Below, piece after piece: positions 34,757-43,368 of a stretch of 64,000 nucleotides of DNA; within the stretch, counting starts at the first letter, position 1; each line of letters begins with the position of its first letter. The position numbers were made by a program, and so were the translations under genes. The stretch comes from Afipia sp. (GTDB lineage Bacteria > Pseudomonadota > Alphaproteobacteria > Rhizobiales > Xanthobacteraceae). The DNA is taken from assembly GCA_017308595.1 (NCBI GenBank), contig JAFKER010000015.1, positions 62,001-126,000 on the forward strand. The letters run 5' to 3'. The notes beneath the pieces are model-generated. The model was not told the DNA's origin. It ran no database searches and worked only from the letters and a program-made list of their open reading frames with translations.

Positions 34757-35929
34757 TTACTTCTCGTAATCGGCGAGACGCCAGCCGTCCTGCTCAGCGA
34801 TCATCATCACCAGCGCATCGCTCTTCAGTCCACCGTGGTCCTGAGCGGTGAAGTTGAAGACCCCGGTCACGCCGACATAATTCTTCAATTTGTTCTCGAG
34901 CCAATCGCGAATCTGGGCGCGCTCGCCGCTGGTTTCCCGGATCGCCTGCAGGACCATATTGGCGGAGTCATAGGCGACGCCCGCAAACATGTCCGGCGCG
35001 ATCCCGAACTTTGCCTTGTATTTGGTGACGAAGGATTCAGAAACCTTCTTCTGCGGGTGCGAGCCCGGCAACTCGCTCCACACCAGAACAGGCGCACCGA
35101 CAATCGGCTGCCCGATCACCGCGTCACCAACGGCATTCCGGAATGCGCTGTTGGCTTGGCCATGCCCGGAGATGATCGGAGTGGCCAGTTCAAGTTCGCG
35201 CGCATTTTTGTAGACGATGGCCGAAGGCGCACCGAGGCCATGCATGAAGATCGCATCGACGCCAGCCGATTTCAGCTTGGCAAGCTGTGGCTTCAGATCC
35301 GTCGAATTGGCCGGAAACGATTCCTCGCGATCGAGGGAAACGCCAGCACCCTTGGCAAGCTTTCGCATGTTATCGCGCCCATCCTCACCATAGGCATCGG
35401 CAGAATAGAGAATGCCCAGCTTCTTCCATCCGGCGCGGCGCGCGTAATCAAGCACTTTAGCCACTGAGAGGTCGCCACCCTGCCCCGGACGGAACACCCA
35501 TTTGCGCTCCGCAACCGGCTCGATCACCCCAACGCCGGACACCGGGCATAGCAATGCGACCTCAGCCTCGGTGACAACTGGAATGGCGGCCATCGCGCCG
35601 CCGGTCCGGCTTGGCCCGACGATCGCAAGGACCTTTGCCTGATTGATCAGCTTGCGCGCGGCCAGCACCGTGTCGGTTTCGGTGCTCTTACTGTCTTCAA
35701 AAACCAGTTCGACCTTGTTGCCGCGGATGCCGCCAGCCTGATTGGCTTCTTCCACCGCAAGAATGACCGCGTTGTGTTCCGGCTTGCCCAGGAAGGATGC
35801 GCCGCCGGTGACATCAAGCATTGCGCCGATCTTGTAAGATTGCTGAGCGGCGGCGGGCTGCGCGAAGACCGCAAGCGCGACCGCAGCGAAAGCTAGCATG
35901 GGAGTGCGACGATAGTGAGCTGACCTCAT
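34757..35929 (-). CDS. Periplasmic substrate-binding protein, LivK-like
   Basis: The start at 35929 is chosen because GAGAGGAA precedes it and a signal peptide follows (MRSAHYRRTPMLAFAAVALAVFAQPAAA). The 390-residue product is a type I periplasmic binding protein (YKIGAMLDVTGGASFLG, AILAVEEANQAGGIRG, GPSRTGGAMAAIPV). It delivers the ligand to LivHMGF. It lies 94 bases downstream of the acyl-CoA ligase gene, so both may be on one transcript. Confidence 0.88.
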   Translation of the reverse strand: MRSAHYRRTPMLAFAAVALAVFAQPAAAQQSYKIGAMLDVTGGASFLGKPEHNAVILAVEEANQAGGIRGNKVELVFEDSKSTETDTVLAARKLINQAKVLAIVGPSRTGGAMAAIPVVTEAEVALLCPVSGVGVIEPVAERKWVFRPGQGGDLSVAKVLDYARRAGWKKLGILYSADAYGEDGRDNMRKLAKGAGVSLDREESFPANSTDLKPQLAKLKSAGVDAIFMHGLGAPSAIVYKNARELELATPIISGHGQANSAFRNAVGDAVIGQPIVGAPVLVWSELPGSHPQKKVSESFVTKYKAKFGIAPDMFAGVAYDSANMVLQAIRETSGERAQIRDWLENKLKNYVGVTGVFNFTAQDHGGLKSDALVMMIAEQDGWRLADYEK

Positions 35930-36023
35930 GTTACGTTCCTCTCTCGCATTGTGATGTTCTGGTTTTTTCTGATTTTTGGTCGCGGCGCCGGCCCTAGCCG
36001 ACAAACGTCTCAGGCAGCCCGGG

Positions 36024-37565
36024 TCAGACCTGAACCTCCAGCTTTTCCCAGTAGGGCTGGCGCACATCGCGCCTCAGTATCTTTCCGAAGGACGACATCG
36101 GAAGCTGATCGCGGAAGTCGATCTTCTTAGGCACCTTGAAGTTCGAAAGAGCTTCCTTGCAGTGCGCGATCAGATCCGCTTCCGTTGCGGAGTATCCCTG
36201 CTTGAGTACCACAGCCGCGACCACGATCTCCCCCCATTTCGGATCAGGAGCGCCGACAACAGCAACCATGTTGACGGCTGGATGCTTGTAGAGAACATCC
36301 TCGATGTCGTTCGGGAAGATGTTCTCGCCACCGCTGATGATCATGTCCTTCTTGCGGTCTACGATGTAAAGGTATCCCTCCTCATCGAAGCGCCCCATGT
36401 CGCCAAGCGTGAAGAAACTTCCGTTGCGGGCGCTCGCGGTCGCTTCCGGATTGTTGAAATATTCCCGGATCAGTGTCGCGCCGCCGATATGAATTTCGCC
36501 GACCTCGCCCTGCGGCACAGTCTTCCCGTTTTCATCGCGCAGTTCGACAAACATGCCGATCACGGGACGCCCGACCGACCTCACCTTGCGGCGCTGATCC
36601 TGAGGGGGGAGATTGGTAACAAGACCGACTTCCGTCCCACCATAAAACTCGTTGAGGCCGGCATGAGGAAGCCGATCAAGAAGAGCATCCTTGATGTGCG
36701 TCTGTAGCGGCGAACCGCCGCTAATCACGATGCGCAGCGATTTAAGATCAAAGGCATTGACCTCATCGCTCGTCATCATTGCGGTCCACATGGTCGGAAC
36801 CATGAATGCCCATGTCGCCTTGTAACGATCGATCATGCCGAACACATTTGCCGGCGTCGTATCGCCCGTGACAATGACCGTCCCCCCGCGGAACAACTGA
36901 AGCAATGAAAACAGAGCCGGCGCTTCATGGAAGAGTGGTGCAGCAACAAACTCGCGATCGTTCGCAGTTATGCCGTAAACGGTCGCCATGCGCCGCAGGC
37001 AATCGGCAAACGCGCGGTGCGGATTGACGCATCCTTTCGGGAAGCCGGTCGTCCCTGACGTATAGCCCTGGAAATAGCAAGCCTCGAGATCGGCCGGAAC
37101 GTCAGGGACCACCTCGGCGCCCGCTTCTATCAATCCTTCGTAAGAATGGACACCCTCACCGCCGGGTCCGTCGGAAACGATGTGGCGGTCACCAATCGAG
37201 GGGAGCTTGCTGCGTAACGAGCTGACGGTGTCACCAAAAGCAGCGTCGTACACAAGCGCACTCGCACCGGAGTGGTTGACGACATATTCGATCTCGCTTG
37301 CGACAAAGCGGAAATTGAGCGGCACAACAGCTACGCCCATCAGGGCCGCCGCCTGATAAAGTTCAAGATAGCGGCTGCTGTTTTGCATCAGCAGCGCAAC
37401 ACGATCACCCGGCTTGATTCCAATCCCGGAGAGAGAGTTCGCCAGACGGCGCACCCGAGACCAGAGTTGTTCGTATGTCTGAGACCCCAGACTAGATATA
37501 ATGGCTGTCTTCCGCGGCGTGTACGTCGCAAACCAATGCAACGCATCCCCGATACGGCTCGGCAT
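36024..37565 (-). CDS. AMP-dependent acyl-CoA ligase
   Basis: The 513-residue protein has the adenylate-forming motifs: YTSGTTGFPKG (P-loop, near residue 165), FYGGTEVG, GDMGRFDEEGY with DRKKDMIISGGENI, and the C-terminal catalytic Lys in SFGKILRR. It activates a carboxylic acid to its CoA thioester. The neighbours (ABC importer, MaoC hydratases, TetR) suggest uptake and breakdown of a fatty, aromatic or terpenoid acid. A TetR-type palindrome lies 28 bases upstream. Confidence 0.9.
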   Translation of the reverse strand: MPSRIGDALHWFATYTPRKTAIISSLGSQTYEQLWSRVRRLANSLSGIGIKPGDRVALLMQNSSRYLELYQAAALMGVAVVPLNFRFVASEIEYVVNHSGASALVYDAAFGDTVSSLRSKLPSIGDRHIVSDGPGGEGVHSYEGLIEAGAEVVPDVPADLEACYFQGYTSGTTGFPKGCVNPHRAFADCLRRMATVYGITANDREFVAAPLFHEAPALFSLLQLFRGGTVIVTGDTTPANVFGMIDRYKATWAFMVPTMWTAMMTSDEVNAFDLKSLRIVISGGSPLQTHIKDALLDRLPHAGLNEFYGGTEVGLVTNLPPQDQRRKVRSVGRPVIGMFVELRDENGKTVPQGEVGEIHIGGATLIREYFNNPEATASARNGSFFTLGDMGRFDEEGYLYIVDRKKDMIISGGENIFPNDIEDVLYKHPAVNMVAVVGAPDPKWGEIVVAAVVLKQGYSATEADLIAHCKEALSNFKVPKKIDFRDQLPMSSFGKILRRDVRQPYWEKLEVQV

Positions 37566-37592
37566 GGCGCTCTCCCTGTCGCTCGTTTATTC

Positions 37593-37608
37593 TTCGAACG
37601 ATCGTACG
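37593..37608. promoter_or_regulatory. Probable TetR operator before the acyl-CoA ligase
   Basis: TTCGAACGATCGTACG shares the core CGAACGATCGT with the tandem sites before the TetR gene at 38728-38776. It lies upstream of the ligase start at 37565. Confidence 0.6.
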
Positions 37609-37645
37609 TTTGATTATTTTATTCAATGAAGCAGCACGTCGCAGG

Positions 37646-37670
37646 GCGGGGCCGGAAATTCCGGCCCCGC
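37646..37670 (-). terminator. GC-rich terminator hairpin after the MaoC gene
   Basis: GCGGGGCCGG pairs with CCGGCCCCGC around a five-base AAATT centre. It is 10 bases beyond the stop codon of the MaoC gene. The T run is weak. Confidence 0.6.
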
Positions 37671-37680
37671 GTTCTCTGAA

Positions 37681-38127
37681 TCAATCCGGAAGGTTGTAGC
37701 CGACTTCGGCAAATCCAATTAGATCGCCGGTGGAATCCTTGCCTTCGACCAGCACCTGAACCCAGTTCTTGCCGGGACCATTGAAGTGCTTCTGCTTGAC
37801 CTTAGCCGTTGCGGTGACCGTTTCACCCACCTTCACCGGCTTGGTGAACTTGGCATCGACGTAGCGGATGGAGCCACCGTTCTTTCCAATCACGCCCCAT
37901 GCCCGCGTCACCACCGATGCGAGAGTGGACATGGTCATCATGCCGTGCCCGACGGTGATAGGCATTCCGAAAACCTGGGCGCGCGCCGCCCACTCTTCAT
38001 TGGTGTGAACGGGATTCATGTCGAGCGACGCAAGCGCATAGTGATCGATCGCCGATTGGGCATAGGACTGGGCCACGCTAGGGAAAGCGTATCCGGTGTC
38101 GATGTTGCTGAAAGTCGGGTTGGACAT
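37681..38127 (-). CDS. MaoC-type hydratase/dehydratase
   Basis: The 148-residue protein is a hotdog-fold MaoC domain with the hydratase pattern (SLDMNPVHTNEEWAARAQVFG, then ITVGHGMMTMSTLA) that supplies the catalytic Asp and His. Such enzymes hydrate enoyl-CoA. It is 15 bases downstream of a second MaoC-like gene, and the two probably form a heteromer. Confidence 0.85.
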   Translation of the reverse strand: MSNPTFSNIDTGYAFPSVAQSYAQSAIDHYALASLDMNPVHTNEEWAARAQVFGMPITVGHGMMTMSTLASVVTRAWGVIGKNGGSIRYVDAKFTKPVKVGETVTATAKVKQKHFNGPGKNWVQVLVEGKDSTGDLIGFAEVGYNLPD

Positions 38128-38142
38128 TGATGAACTCCTCGA

Positions 38143-38703
38143 TCACGCGTTAGCAAAGCGGGCGACGTCGGCCTGCGTTTCCGGAAGGATCAGCGAACAC
38201 CACCAATGGGCCTTGAGCACCCCCTTCTCATTATGGAAATCGAGCCGCATCTGAAGGTATGGCTTGCCACGCTGAACGAATTTCTGGGAGGTGGTCACCG
38301 TGGTCGTGATGACTTCGCCGTACTTGAACGGCTCGATGATTTCGATCCGCTGCTGCGGATTGCGCGCGCCCGGCGTACGGATCCATGTCCCAATGCCTTT
38401 TTCGCCGAGGCTGTAGAAAGCAATCGTGGTGACGAAGATCGGATGCTGCAACAGTTCACCGGTCGGCGAGTTCTTTCGGGCATAATCGGGATCGACCATC
38501 AGCGGATCAGTCTCGCCGCACGCCTTGTTGTAATCGAGGATATCTTCCTCAGTGATGATGAAGGTGCGCTGGGCCGGGCCGGACTGGCCGACCGTGGCAT
38601 CCGCCCAGGTCTCATAGTCTTCCCAACCCGTCATGAAATCTTTGGGAAAGTGCCGCTGCTTCTCGGTTGTGACGAATTTATCTAGACGTGCGGGGACGGC
38701 CAT
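38143..38703 (-). CDS. MaoC/FAS1-like dehydratase, N-terminal hotdog subunit
   Basis: The 186-residue protein resembles the N-terminal, non-catalytic hotdog half of MaoC-like dehydratases (FIITEEDILDYNKACGETDPLMVDPDYA). It lacks the H-x-x-M-type catalytic segment of the partner at 37681. The two together would make a full enoyl-CoA hydratase. It is the first gene after the tandem TetR operators and diverges from the tetR gene. Confidence 0.8.
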   Translation of the reverse strand: MAVPARLDKFVTTEKQRHFPKDFMTGWEDYETWADATVGQSGPAQRTFIITEEDILDYNKACGETDPLMVDPDYARKNSPTGELLQHPIFVTTIAFYSLGEKGIGTWIRTPGARNPQQRIEIIEPFKYGEVITTTVTTSQKFVQRGKPYLQMRLDFHNEKGVLKAHWWCSLILPETQADVARFANA

Positions 38704-38727
38704 GGCTTCCTCATCTGGAGTTAACTG

Positions 38728-38776
38728 TTATTATCGAACGACTGTTAGAATATTTATTATCGAACGATCGTTAGAA
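38728..38776. promoter_or_regulatory. Tandem TetR operators in the divergent promoter region
   Basis: TTATTATCGAACGACTGTTA (38728-38747) and TTATTATCGAACGATCGTTA (38754-38773), each followed by GAA, are near-identical 23-base repeats, 26 bases apart. The second contains the palindrome AACGATCGTT. They sit between the dehydratase gene and the tetR gene, so one regulator could control both directions. Confidence 0.7.
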
Positions 38777-38804
38777 AATCAAGCGTTGCGAAAAGAGGTC
38801 CTCC

Positions 38805-39449
38805 ATGGCATCGGCGACACTGGCTAAAGCGAAAAAAGCCAAATCGGGCAACAAGATGCCAGGTGAAAAGCAGAAGCTGACAAAGGGCGAGCAGGCGCGG
38901 GAACGAATAATTTCTGTCGCCGAAGCGCTCTTTAACAAGCAGGGATTCGACGGAGCATCGATGCGTGACATTGCGGCCGCCGCCGAAATGCAGCCCGCGT
39001 CGATGTACTATCATTTTGACTCGAAGGAGGAGTTGCTCTGGGCCGTCTGGGAGAAAGGCGGAGTGGAACTGCTCAACCGCGTGACCGATGCCATCGCGCT
39101 GAAAACCGATCCTTGGCAGCGGATGGAAACAGCGTGCATTGCGCATATTACCGGTCTGCTCGACTGGCGGCGCGCAAATCAGGTCCTGTTCGTGATGCCT
39201 CCCTGGCACTACCCGGAAAGCATCAAGGCTAGGGTCATTTCCCTGCGCGATGAATACGAAAAGATCTTCACGGATCTGATCGAGGAACTCCCGCTGCGTC
39301 CCAAGGTCGACAAGCGCTACCTGCGCCTCACGTTGATTGGTGCGCTCTCTTGGTCGTTGTTCTGGTACAAGAAGGATCGCGATACGCCGGCATCGATCGC
39401 AAAGCAGATTTTGGTCATGCTTCGAACAGGCGTCGATAAACCCGCGTAG
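38805..39449 (+). CDS. TetR family regulator of the catabolic cassette
   Basis: The 214-residue protein has a basic N-terminal tail, a TetR HTH (about residues 32-75: RERIISVAEALFNKQGFDG, MRDIAAAAEM, SMYYHFDSKEEL) and a helical ligand domain. The tandem operators just upstream and a matching site before the acyl-CoA ligase suggest autoregulation and control of the cassette, with an acyl-CoA or acid as likely inducer. The regulator is transcribed away from the dehydratase genes. Confidence 0.9.
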   Translation: MASATLAKAKKAKSGNKMPGEKQKLTKGEQARERIISVAEALFNKQGFDGASMRDIAAAAEMQPASMYYHFDSKEELLWAVWEKGGVELLNRVTDAIALKTDPWQRMETACIAHITGLLDWRRANQVLFVMPPWHYPESIKARVISLRDEYEKIFTDLIEELPLRPKVDKRYLRLTLIGALSWSLFWYKKDRDTPASIAKQILVMLRTGVDKPA

Positions 39450-39536
39450 GTCGCTGCGCTCTTGCTGGAATGGTACGATAACAATCGATCAGATCAGTTG
39501 CTCCATATCGGAGCTAACACGACTGCGCGGCGACCA

Positions 39537-39776
39537 CGCAGTGGTTTTATTCTCCGGTCTCTTGCACGCGACTCTTGAAAACGGGAATTATTCAATGATT
39601 TGCCAGAGAAAGCCGGCTAATTTCGGAAGGTGACGGTTCGATTCCGACTTCCGTAGAGAATCAACGCCTATAAAAAGCCCGCTATTGGCGGGCTTTTCTC
39701 GCACGAAAGAAAGAAATTCCCCGAAATCCGCACTGAGTGGCTGGCGACGCAGTGCTAATCGCACCGGTCTCCGCTC
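39537..39776. repeat. Repeat block B (paired with block A at 31140-31395)
   Basis: This block is the direct counterpart of block A, with the same order of motifs, a TTCGATTCC T-arm-like piece, and the GCCCGC/GCGGGC hairpin. The alignment has small gaps near the right end. Together they bracket about 8 kb. Confidence 0.65.
39671..39698 (+). terminator. Terminator-like hairpin in block B
   Basis: AAAAAGCCCGC pairs with GCGGGCTTTT, followed by CTC. This is the best-formed hairpin in the block and could stop readthrough from tetR. Confidence 0.65.
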
Positions 39777-40000
39777 GAATTCCCTGCTAACAGGGAATTT
39801 TACAGGGAATTTTGCAATTCCAGGGGCCAAACGGACGATTTCATAGCGAGATACCGCTGTGCGGCAGCGACTTTCCGAGAAATTCCCTGCGGAAATTAAC
39901 AGGGAAAAAATTTCAAAAATTAGGGAATTTTCTAGCGGTAATAGGGAATTCTCACCCTAAGCATCGCCGGATGTTTTCGGTACACACAGGTATCCGCACC

Positions 40001-40205
40001 GCTCGTTTCGGCTGCGACGCCCGCCAGCGCGATGCCGACCACGACCGCCGCAGACAGATTGAATCCCAGCCACCAGACCAGCCAGATCCCGCCAACCAGC
40101 GCGAAGGGCAACGACAGCATGACGATCATGGTTTCGGTGGGCGAACGGAAGTTGAGTTACAGCAAGAGGAAGATAATCAGGAGAACCATCGGCAACACGA
40201 TTGTC
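40001..40205 (-). pseudogene. Decayed fragment of cusA-type RND efflux gene
   Basis: Translated on the minus strand this gives IIFLLL-stop-LNFRSPTETM and then IVMLSLPFALVGGIWLVWWL and AGVAAET. It matches the cusA of this window near residues 860-930 (IIFLLLYLNFRSVTDTM). A stop replaces Tyr, a residue (F) is lost in VVVGIALAG, and both ends are missing. It is a remnant of a second efflux gene, adjoining merB. Confidence 0.85.
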
Positions 40206-40971
40206 ACGCGTTTCGTTGCTCGACAAAGACCGGTCTGAAAATTGCTCGGCCAACCTCCAAGGCCTCGTCCACGGTCAGGCGAACTCCGTCACGTCGCGGG
40301 GTCTGAGCGTTAAGCCATTGCTGCAGGTGTTCATTCGCGCAGAAAAACACGATCGCTGGGCAGCACGAGACGGCAGCGCAACCATCATAGGCAAAGTCGT
40401 ACCAGATCACCGTGCTGGCCGGAGAAACACTCTGCAGTGCCTGCCCCACAGCCGTCGTCTTCACATGGATGTTCTCTCCGCAATCATGACACGGCGAAGA
40501 GATCGTAATGTCTGCGCCGTACATGTCTGCAACGCCAAGCGCGTCGATCGCGCAAAGCGCGTGGAAGGCATGCCCGTTGAGTTCGACCCGGTGTCCAGTA
40601 GCAGATTCAGTGAAGGGATAAGCAAGCCGGATATGCTCGCAAGCCTGATCCAAATCGATGAGATCATGCGACCGTAATTTGTGGAGAAGAATCGCTACGC
40701 GATCCAGAGTGATCCCGATCTCGACGGCGAGGTCGCCGAACTCCGGCGGATGGCCGCGTTCGCCATAGAGCCGCAAGATCGTTCGCCAAATGAGGTCTTC
40801 AACCGCTTCGAGCCTGTAAGACCATCGGTCCAGCAGTCCCGCGCGCGCGGTTATGCGCCCAAGGAGCGCTTGGCGTGCCGCTGCGCTTGCCACCGCAGAC
40901 CAGTCCGGACGGAAGACGCCCGATCTGATCTCCACTGCGGGTTCGGACGCTAGTGATGCCTCTGATCCCAT
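40204..40971 (-). CDS. merB: Organomercurial lyase MerB
   Basis: The 255-residue cytosolic protein has the MerB catalytic set: Cys140 and Asp143 in HALCAIDALG and a Cys pair 203-204 in VSCCPAI. These cleave the carbon-mercury bond and hand Hg(II) to MerA. The N-terminal 60 residues are a longer than usual extension. It lies 23 bases downstream of merA in the same direction. Its end touches the cusA fragment. Confidence 0.9.
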   Translation of the reverse strand: MGSEASLASEPAVEIRSGVFRPDWSAVASAAARQALLGRITARAGLLDRWSYRLEAVEDLIWRTILRLYGERGHPPEFGDLAVEIGITLDRVAILLHKLRSHDLIDLDQACEHIRLAYPFTESATGHRVELNGHAFHALCAIDALGVADMYGADITISSPCHDCGENIHVKTTAVGQALQSVSPASTVIWYDFAYDGCAAVSCCPAIVFFCANEHLQQWLNAQTPRRDGVRLTVDEALEVGRAIFRPVFVEQRNA

Positions 40972-40994
40972 AGCCAGTTCCTTAGGCCGCCCCG

Positions 40995-42434
40995 TTACCC
41001 GGCGCAGCAGGACAATTTCTTCACATCCCTGTCGAACGTCTGTGCTGCGAGCTTTAAGCCCTCGACGGTCGTGAGATAGGGGAAGATCGTCTCCGACAGA
41101 TCATCAATCGTGAGACCGCAGCGGATGGCCAAGGCCGCAGTCTGGATGCCATCGGCGCCCTCTGGCGCGAGAATATGCGCTCCGAGCAGCTTGCGCGTTA
41201 CCCCATCCGCGATGAGCTTGATAAGCCCCCGTGTGTCACGCGCTACGAGAGCACGCGGCACGTTGTCGAGCGAGAGCACCGAAGTCCGCACGGCGTACCC
41301 GGCGACACGAGCTTGCGATTCCGTCAAACCGACACTCGCCACCTGAGGGTCCGTGAAGACAATGGCGGGCATGGTAGTGCTGTCATAGCGCAGGCTGTTG
41401 CTATTCAGTGCGTTCTTGGCCGCAAGCTTTGCGCCATAGGCCGCCATATAAACGAACTGGTCTTTGCCAGTCACATCGCCGGCCGCATAGACGCCTGCCC
41501 TCGACGTAAGCATGCGATCGTCAACGATGATGGCACCAGATGGTGTGTGCGCGACGCCGGCCTCGACAAGACCGAGAGTTTCAGTGTTCGGCGTCCGTCC
41601 TGTGGCCACGAGAATCCGCTCGGCGGTCAATGTTTCTGGATAGCCACCGCGGACTACGGCGAGTGCCACATCACCGTTTTCGGTCTTGCGGACGGAGTCA
41701 TAGGTCAAGTTGCCGATAACCGTGATCCCTTCGTCGGCAAGGTAGCCGGCCAGGGCCGATCCGATCTCAGGTTCGCTCTCCGGCAAAAGCCGGCTGCGAA
41801 AGACGAGCGTCACCGCGACTCCGGCGCGTGCGAAGGTCTGAGCAAGCTCGGCTCCAATATAGCCGCCGCCGAGCACGATCATCGAGCGCGGTAGCTGCTT
41901 CAGCGACAACGCCGTCGTACTGTCGAGAGGCGCAACCTCTGCGATGCCTGGAACGGTGGGTAGCGCAGGCCGCGCGCCCGTCGCAATGATGATGCGATCT
42001 GAGACGAGGCGCTGACCGTCCACATCGACGCCTCCCTCGACGAGGCGTGCCCGACCTTCACGGTAGGCTATGTTGTTATATTCCGGCAAAAGATCAGCGT
42101 ACTTCGCCTTTCGAAGGCTGGCGACCAGCGTGTCCTTCTGGGCGATCTGCGCGGCCCAATCAACTACGCGCGCGCTGCTTTCGATTCCATCGAACCGAGC
42201 CGGGGCGGCGGTAGCGTGGTGCACCGCCTCTGTAGCTCGGATTAGCGTTTTCGACGGCACGCAGCCAATGTTGACGCAGGTGCCGCCGATCGTACCGTGC
42301 CCGACGAGCGCGACATGCGCGCCCTGCTCGGCGGCAGTGATCGCGGCCGAGAAGCCGGCCGAGCCGGCGCCGACGACAACAAGGTCGTAGCGGCTGTTGC
42401 CGCCATTCTTGCTCGGGGTACAGCGGTCGCTCAT
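40995..42434 (-). CDS. merA: Mercuric reductase MerA
   Basis: The 479-residue flavoprotein has the FAD motif (VVVGAGSAGFSAAI), the redox-active pair Cys53 and Cys58 (GTCVNIGCVPSK), the NAD(P)H motif (VLGGGYIGAELAQTFA), and the C-terminal Cys476-Cys477 that bind Hg(II). It lacks the N-terminal HMA domain found in many MerA. It reduces Hg(II) to volatile Hg(0) in the cytosol. It belongs to the merTPAB operon. Confidence 0.93.
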   Translation of the reverse strand: MSDRCTPSKNGGNSRYDLVVVGAGSAGFSAAITAAEQGAHVALVGHGTIGGTCVNIGCVPSKTLIRATEAVHHATAAPARFDGIESSARVVDWAAQIAQKDTLVASLRKAKYADLLPEYNNIAYREGRARLVEGGVDVDGQRLVSDRIIIATGARPALPTVPGIAEVAPLDSTTALSLKQLPRSMIVLGGGYIGAELAQTFARAGVAVTLVFRSRLLPESEPEIGSALAGYLADEGITVIGNLTYDSVRKTENGDVALAVVRGGYPETLTAERILVATGRTPNTETLGLVEAGVAHTPSGAIIVDDRMLTSRAGVYAAGDVTGKDQFVYMAAYGAKLAAKNALNSNSLRYDSTTMPAIVFTDPQVASVGLTESQARVAGYAVRTSVLSLDNVPRALVARDTRGLIKLIADGVTRKLLGAHILAPEGADGIQTAALAIRCGLTIDDLSETIFPYLTTVEGLKLAAQTFDRDVKKLSCCAG

Positions 42435-42552
42435 GGTTTCAACTTTCGTGTGTTCGCATCCACGTTGCAGGAGTCAGGGCCGCACAGCAGACAACCGGAG
42501 TACACCCTGCCCCGATGATGATGAGTTTTGCGACGGTCATACCGACGCGGCC

Positions 42553-42840
42553 TTACTGCACGATGCGCGAGGGATAGCCGGCGTTGGTGGTCGCCGTAAT
42601 GAGCGTCGGGACGTCCGTCCTGCTATCCTCAAACCGAACCTTTGCAATCGCAGCCCCATCTGCCTCCGATATCTGAACATCGAGCACGCCGGATATGCGG
42701 GTGAGAGAGCGTTTCACGATCGGGCCGCAGAGTTCACAGGTAGCGTTGGCGACATTGAGCGTCACGGTTCGCTCGGTGGCTGAAGCTGCACCGTATGTGA
42801 ACAGGGCAACGGTCAGGGCGACGAGAGGCAGAATTTTCAT
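42553..42840 (-). CDS. merP: Periplasmic mercury-binding protein MerP
   Basis: The start at 42840 is chosen because a signal peptide follows (MKILPLVALTVALFTYGAASA). The 95-residue product is one HMA-like domain with the metal pair Cys35-x-x-Cys38 in NATCELCGP. It picks up Hg(II) in the periplasm and passes it to MerT. It is 17 bases downstream of merT. Confidence 0.88.
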   Translation of the reverse strand: MKILPLVALTVALFTYGAASATERTVTLNVANATCELCGPIVKRSLTRISGVLDVQISEADGAAIAKVRFEDSRTDVPTLITATTNAGYPSRIVQ

Positions 42841-42857
42841 GGCATGTCTCCTTGTTG

Positions 42858-43274
42858 TTAGGTGTCGAGGAAAAGGCGAGCAATGTGGGGGAAGCCCACG
42901 GCGATGATGATCAGGAGCGTCGCGATCCACAGCCCAACCTTGGCGGTCCGACGAGATGACAGGCTGGCGCAGTAGGAGCCTTCGACGCAATCGGCCGTCT
43001 TCGGTTTGCGGTAGACGGCATAGTAACCGCCGCCGAGGCATGCCACCGCGAGCCCGATAAACAATGGCTGATAGGCCTTGAGCGCGGTCAAATTGCCGAT
43101 CCATGCACCACTGACGCCGGCGAGGAACAAAGCGAACGGGACCACGCAACAGGTCGCGGCGCCAAGGGCCGCCAAGATGCCGCCAACCGACAGCAGCGCT
43201 ACGCTGTCAAAGCGCTTCTGTTTCGTCGGCGTGGCCTTGCTTGGCAGCACAGTCGCCTCGTCTCGCATCGTCAT
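42858..43274 (-). CDS. merT: Mercuric transport protein MerT
   Basis: The 138-residue inner-membrane protein has the MerT Cys pair (Cys42-Cys43 in ATCCVVPFALF) in its first helix and a second Cys set in the loop (DCVEGSYC). There are three membrane segments, the usual number. It moves Hg(II) from MerP into the cell for MerA. It is the first gene of the mer operon, right after the mer promoter. Confidence 0.9.
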   Translation of the reverse strand: MTMRDEATVLPSKATPTKQKRFDSVALLSVGGILAALGAATCCVVPFALFLAGVSGAWIGNLTALKAYQPLFIGLAVACLGGGYYAVYRKPKTADCVEGSYCASLSSRRTAKVGLWIATLLIIIAVGFPHIARLFLDT

Positions 43275-43304
43275 TGAGCCCGCTCCCGCGATTGGTCTAT
43301 GGTG

Positions 43305-43335
43305 ACCCTAGTGCCTGTAGCGACTACAGGGTCAA
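43305..43335 (-). promoter_or_regulatory. mer operator-promoter
   Basis: On the minus strand TTGACC (43335-43330) and TAGGGT (43310-43305) are spaced by 19 bases, the stretched spacing of MerR-activated promoters. The spacer contains the dyad CCTGTAGTCGCTACAGG (43330-43314) with perfect seven-base arms. MerR bound here would untwist the promoter on sensing Hg(II). Confidence 0.85.
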
Positions 43336-43368
43336 GCGGGAACTTCTCACGGGTGTGTGAGGCCAATA

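Larger units (their letters stand above)
39450..40000. other. Intergenic stretch with block B and short AGGGAATT repeats
   Basis: Block B covers about 39537-39776. Between 39770 and 39960 AGGGAATT and its complement AATTCCCT recur several times, including two copies of ACAGGGAATTTT in a row near 39789-39812. No coding gene is supported; frames here are by-products of the repeats. It separates the catabolic cassette from the cusA remnant. Confidence 0.6.

Noticed and set aside
39789-39960. Recurring AGGGAATT units considered as a CRISPR-like array.
   Set aside because: The units are too short, unevenly spaced and occur in both orientations, without spacer structure.
42439-42540. Minus-strand frame of 33 codons between merP and merA with CTP and CC residues, suggestive of MerF.
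   Set aside because: It is too short, has no second membrane helix and no good ribosome site; the resemblance is limited to a few residues.
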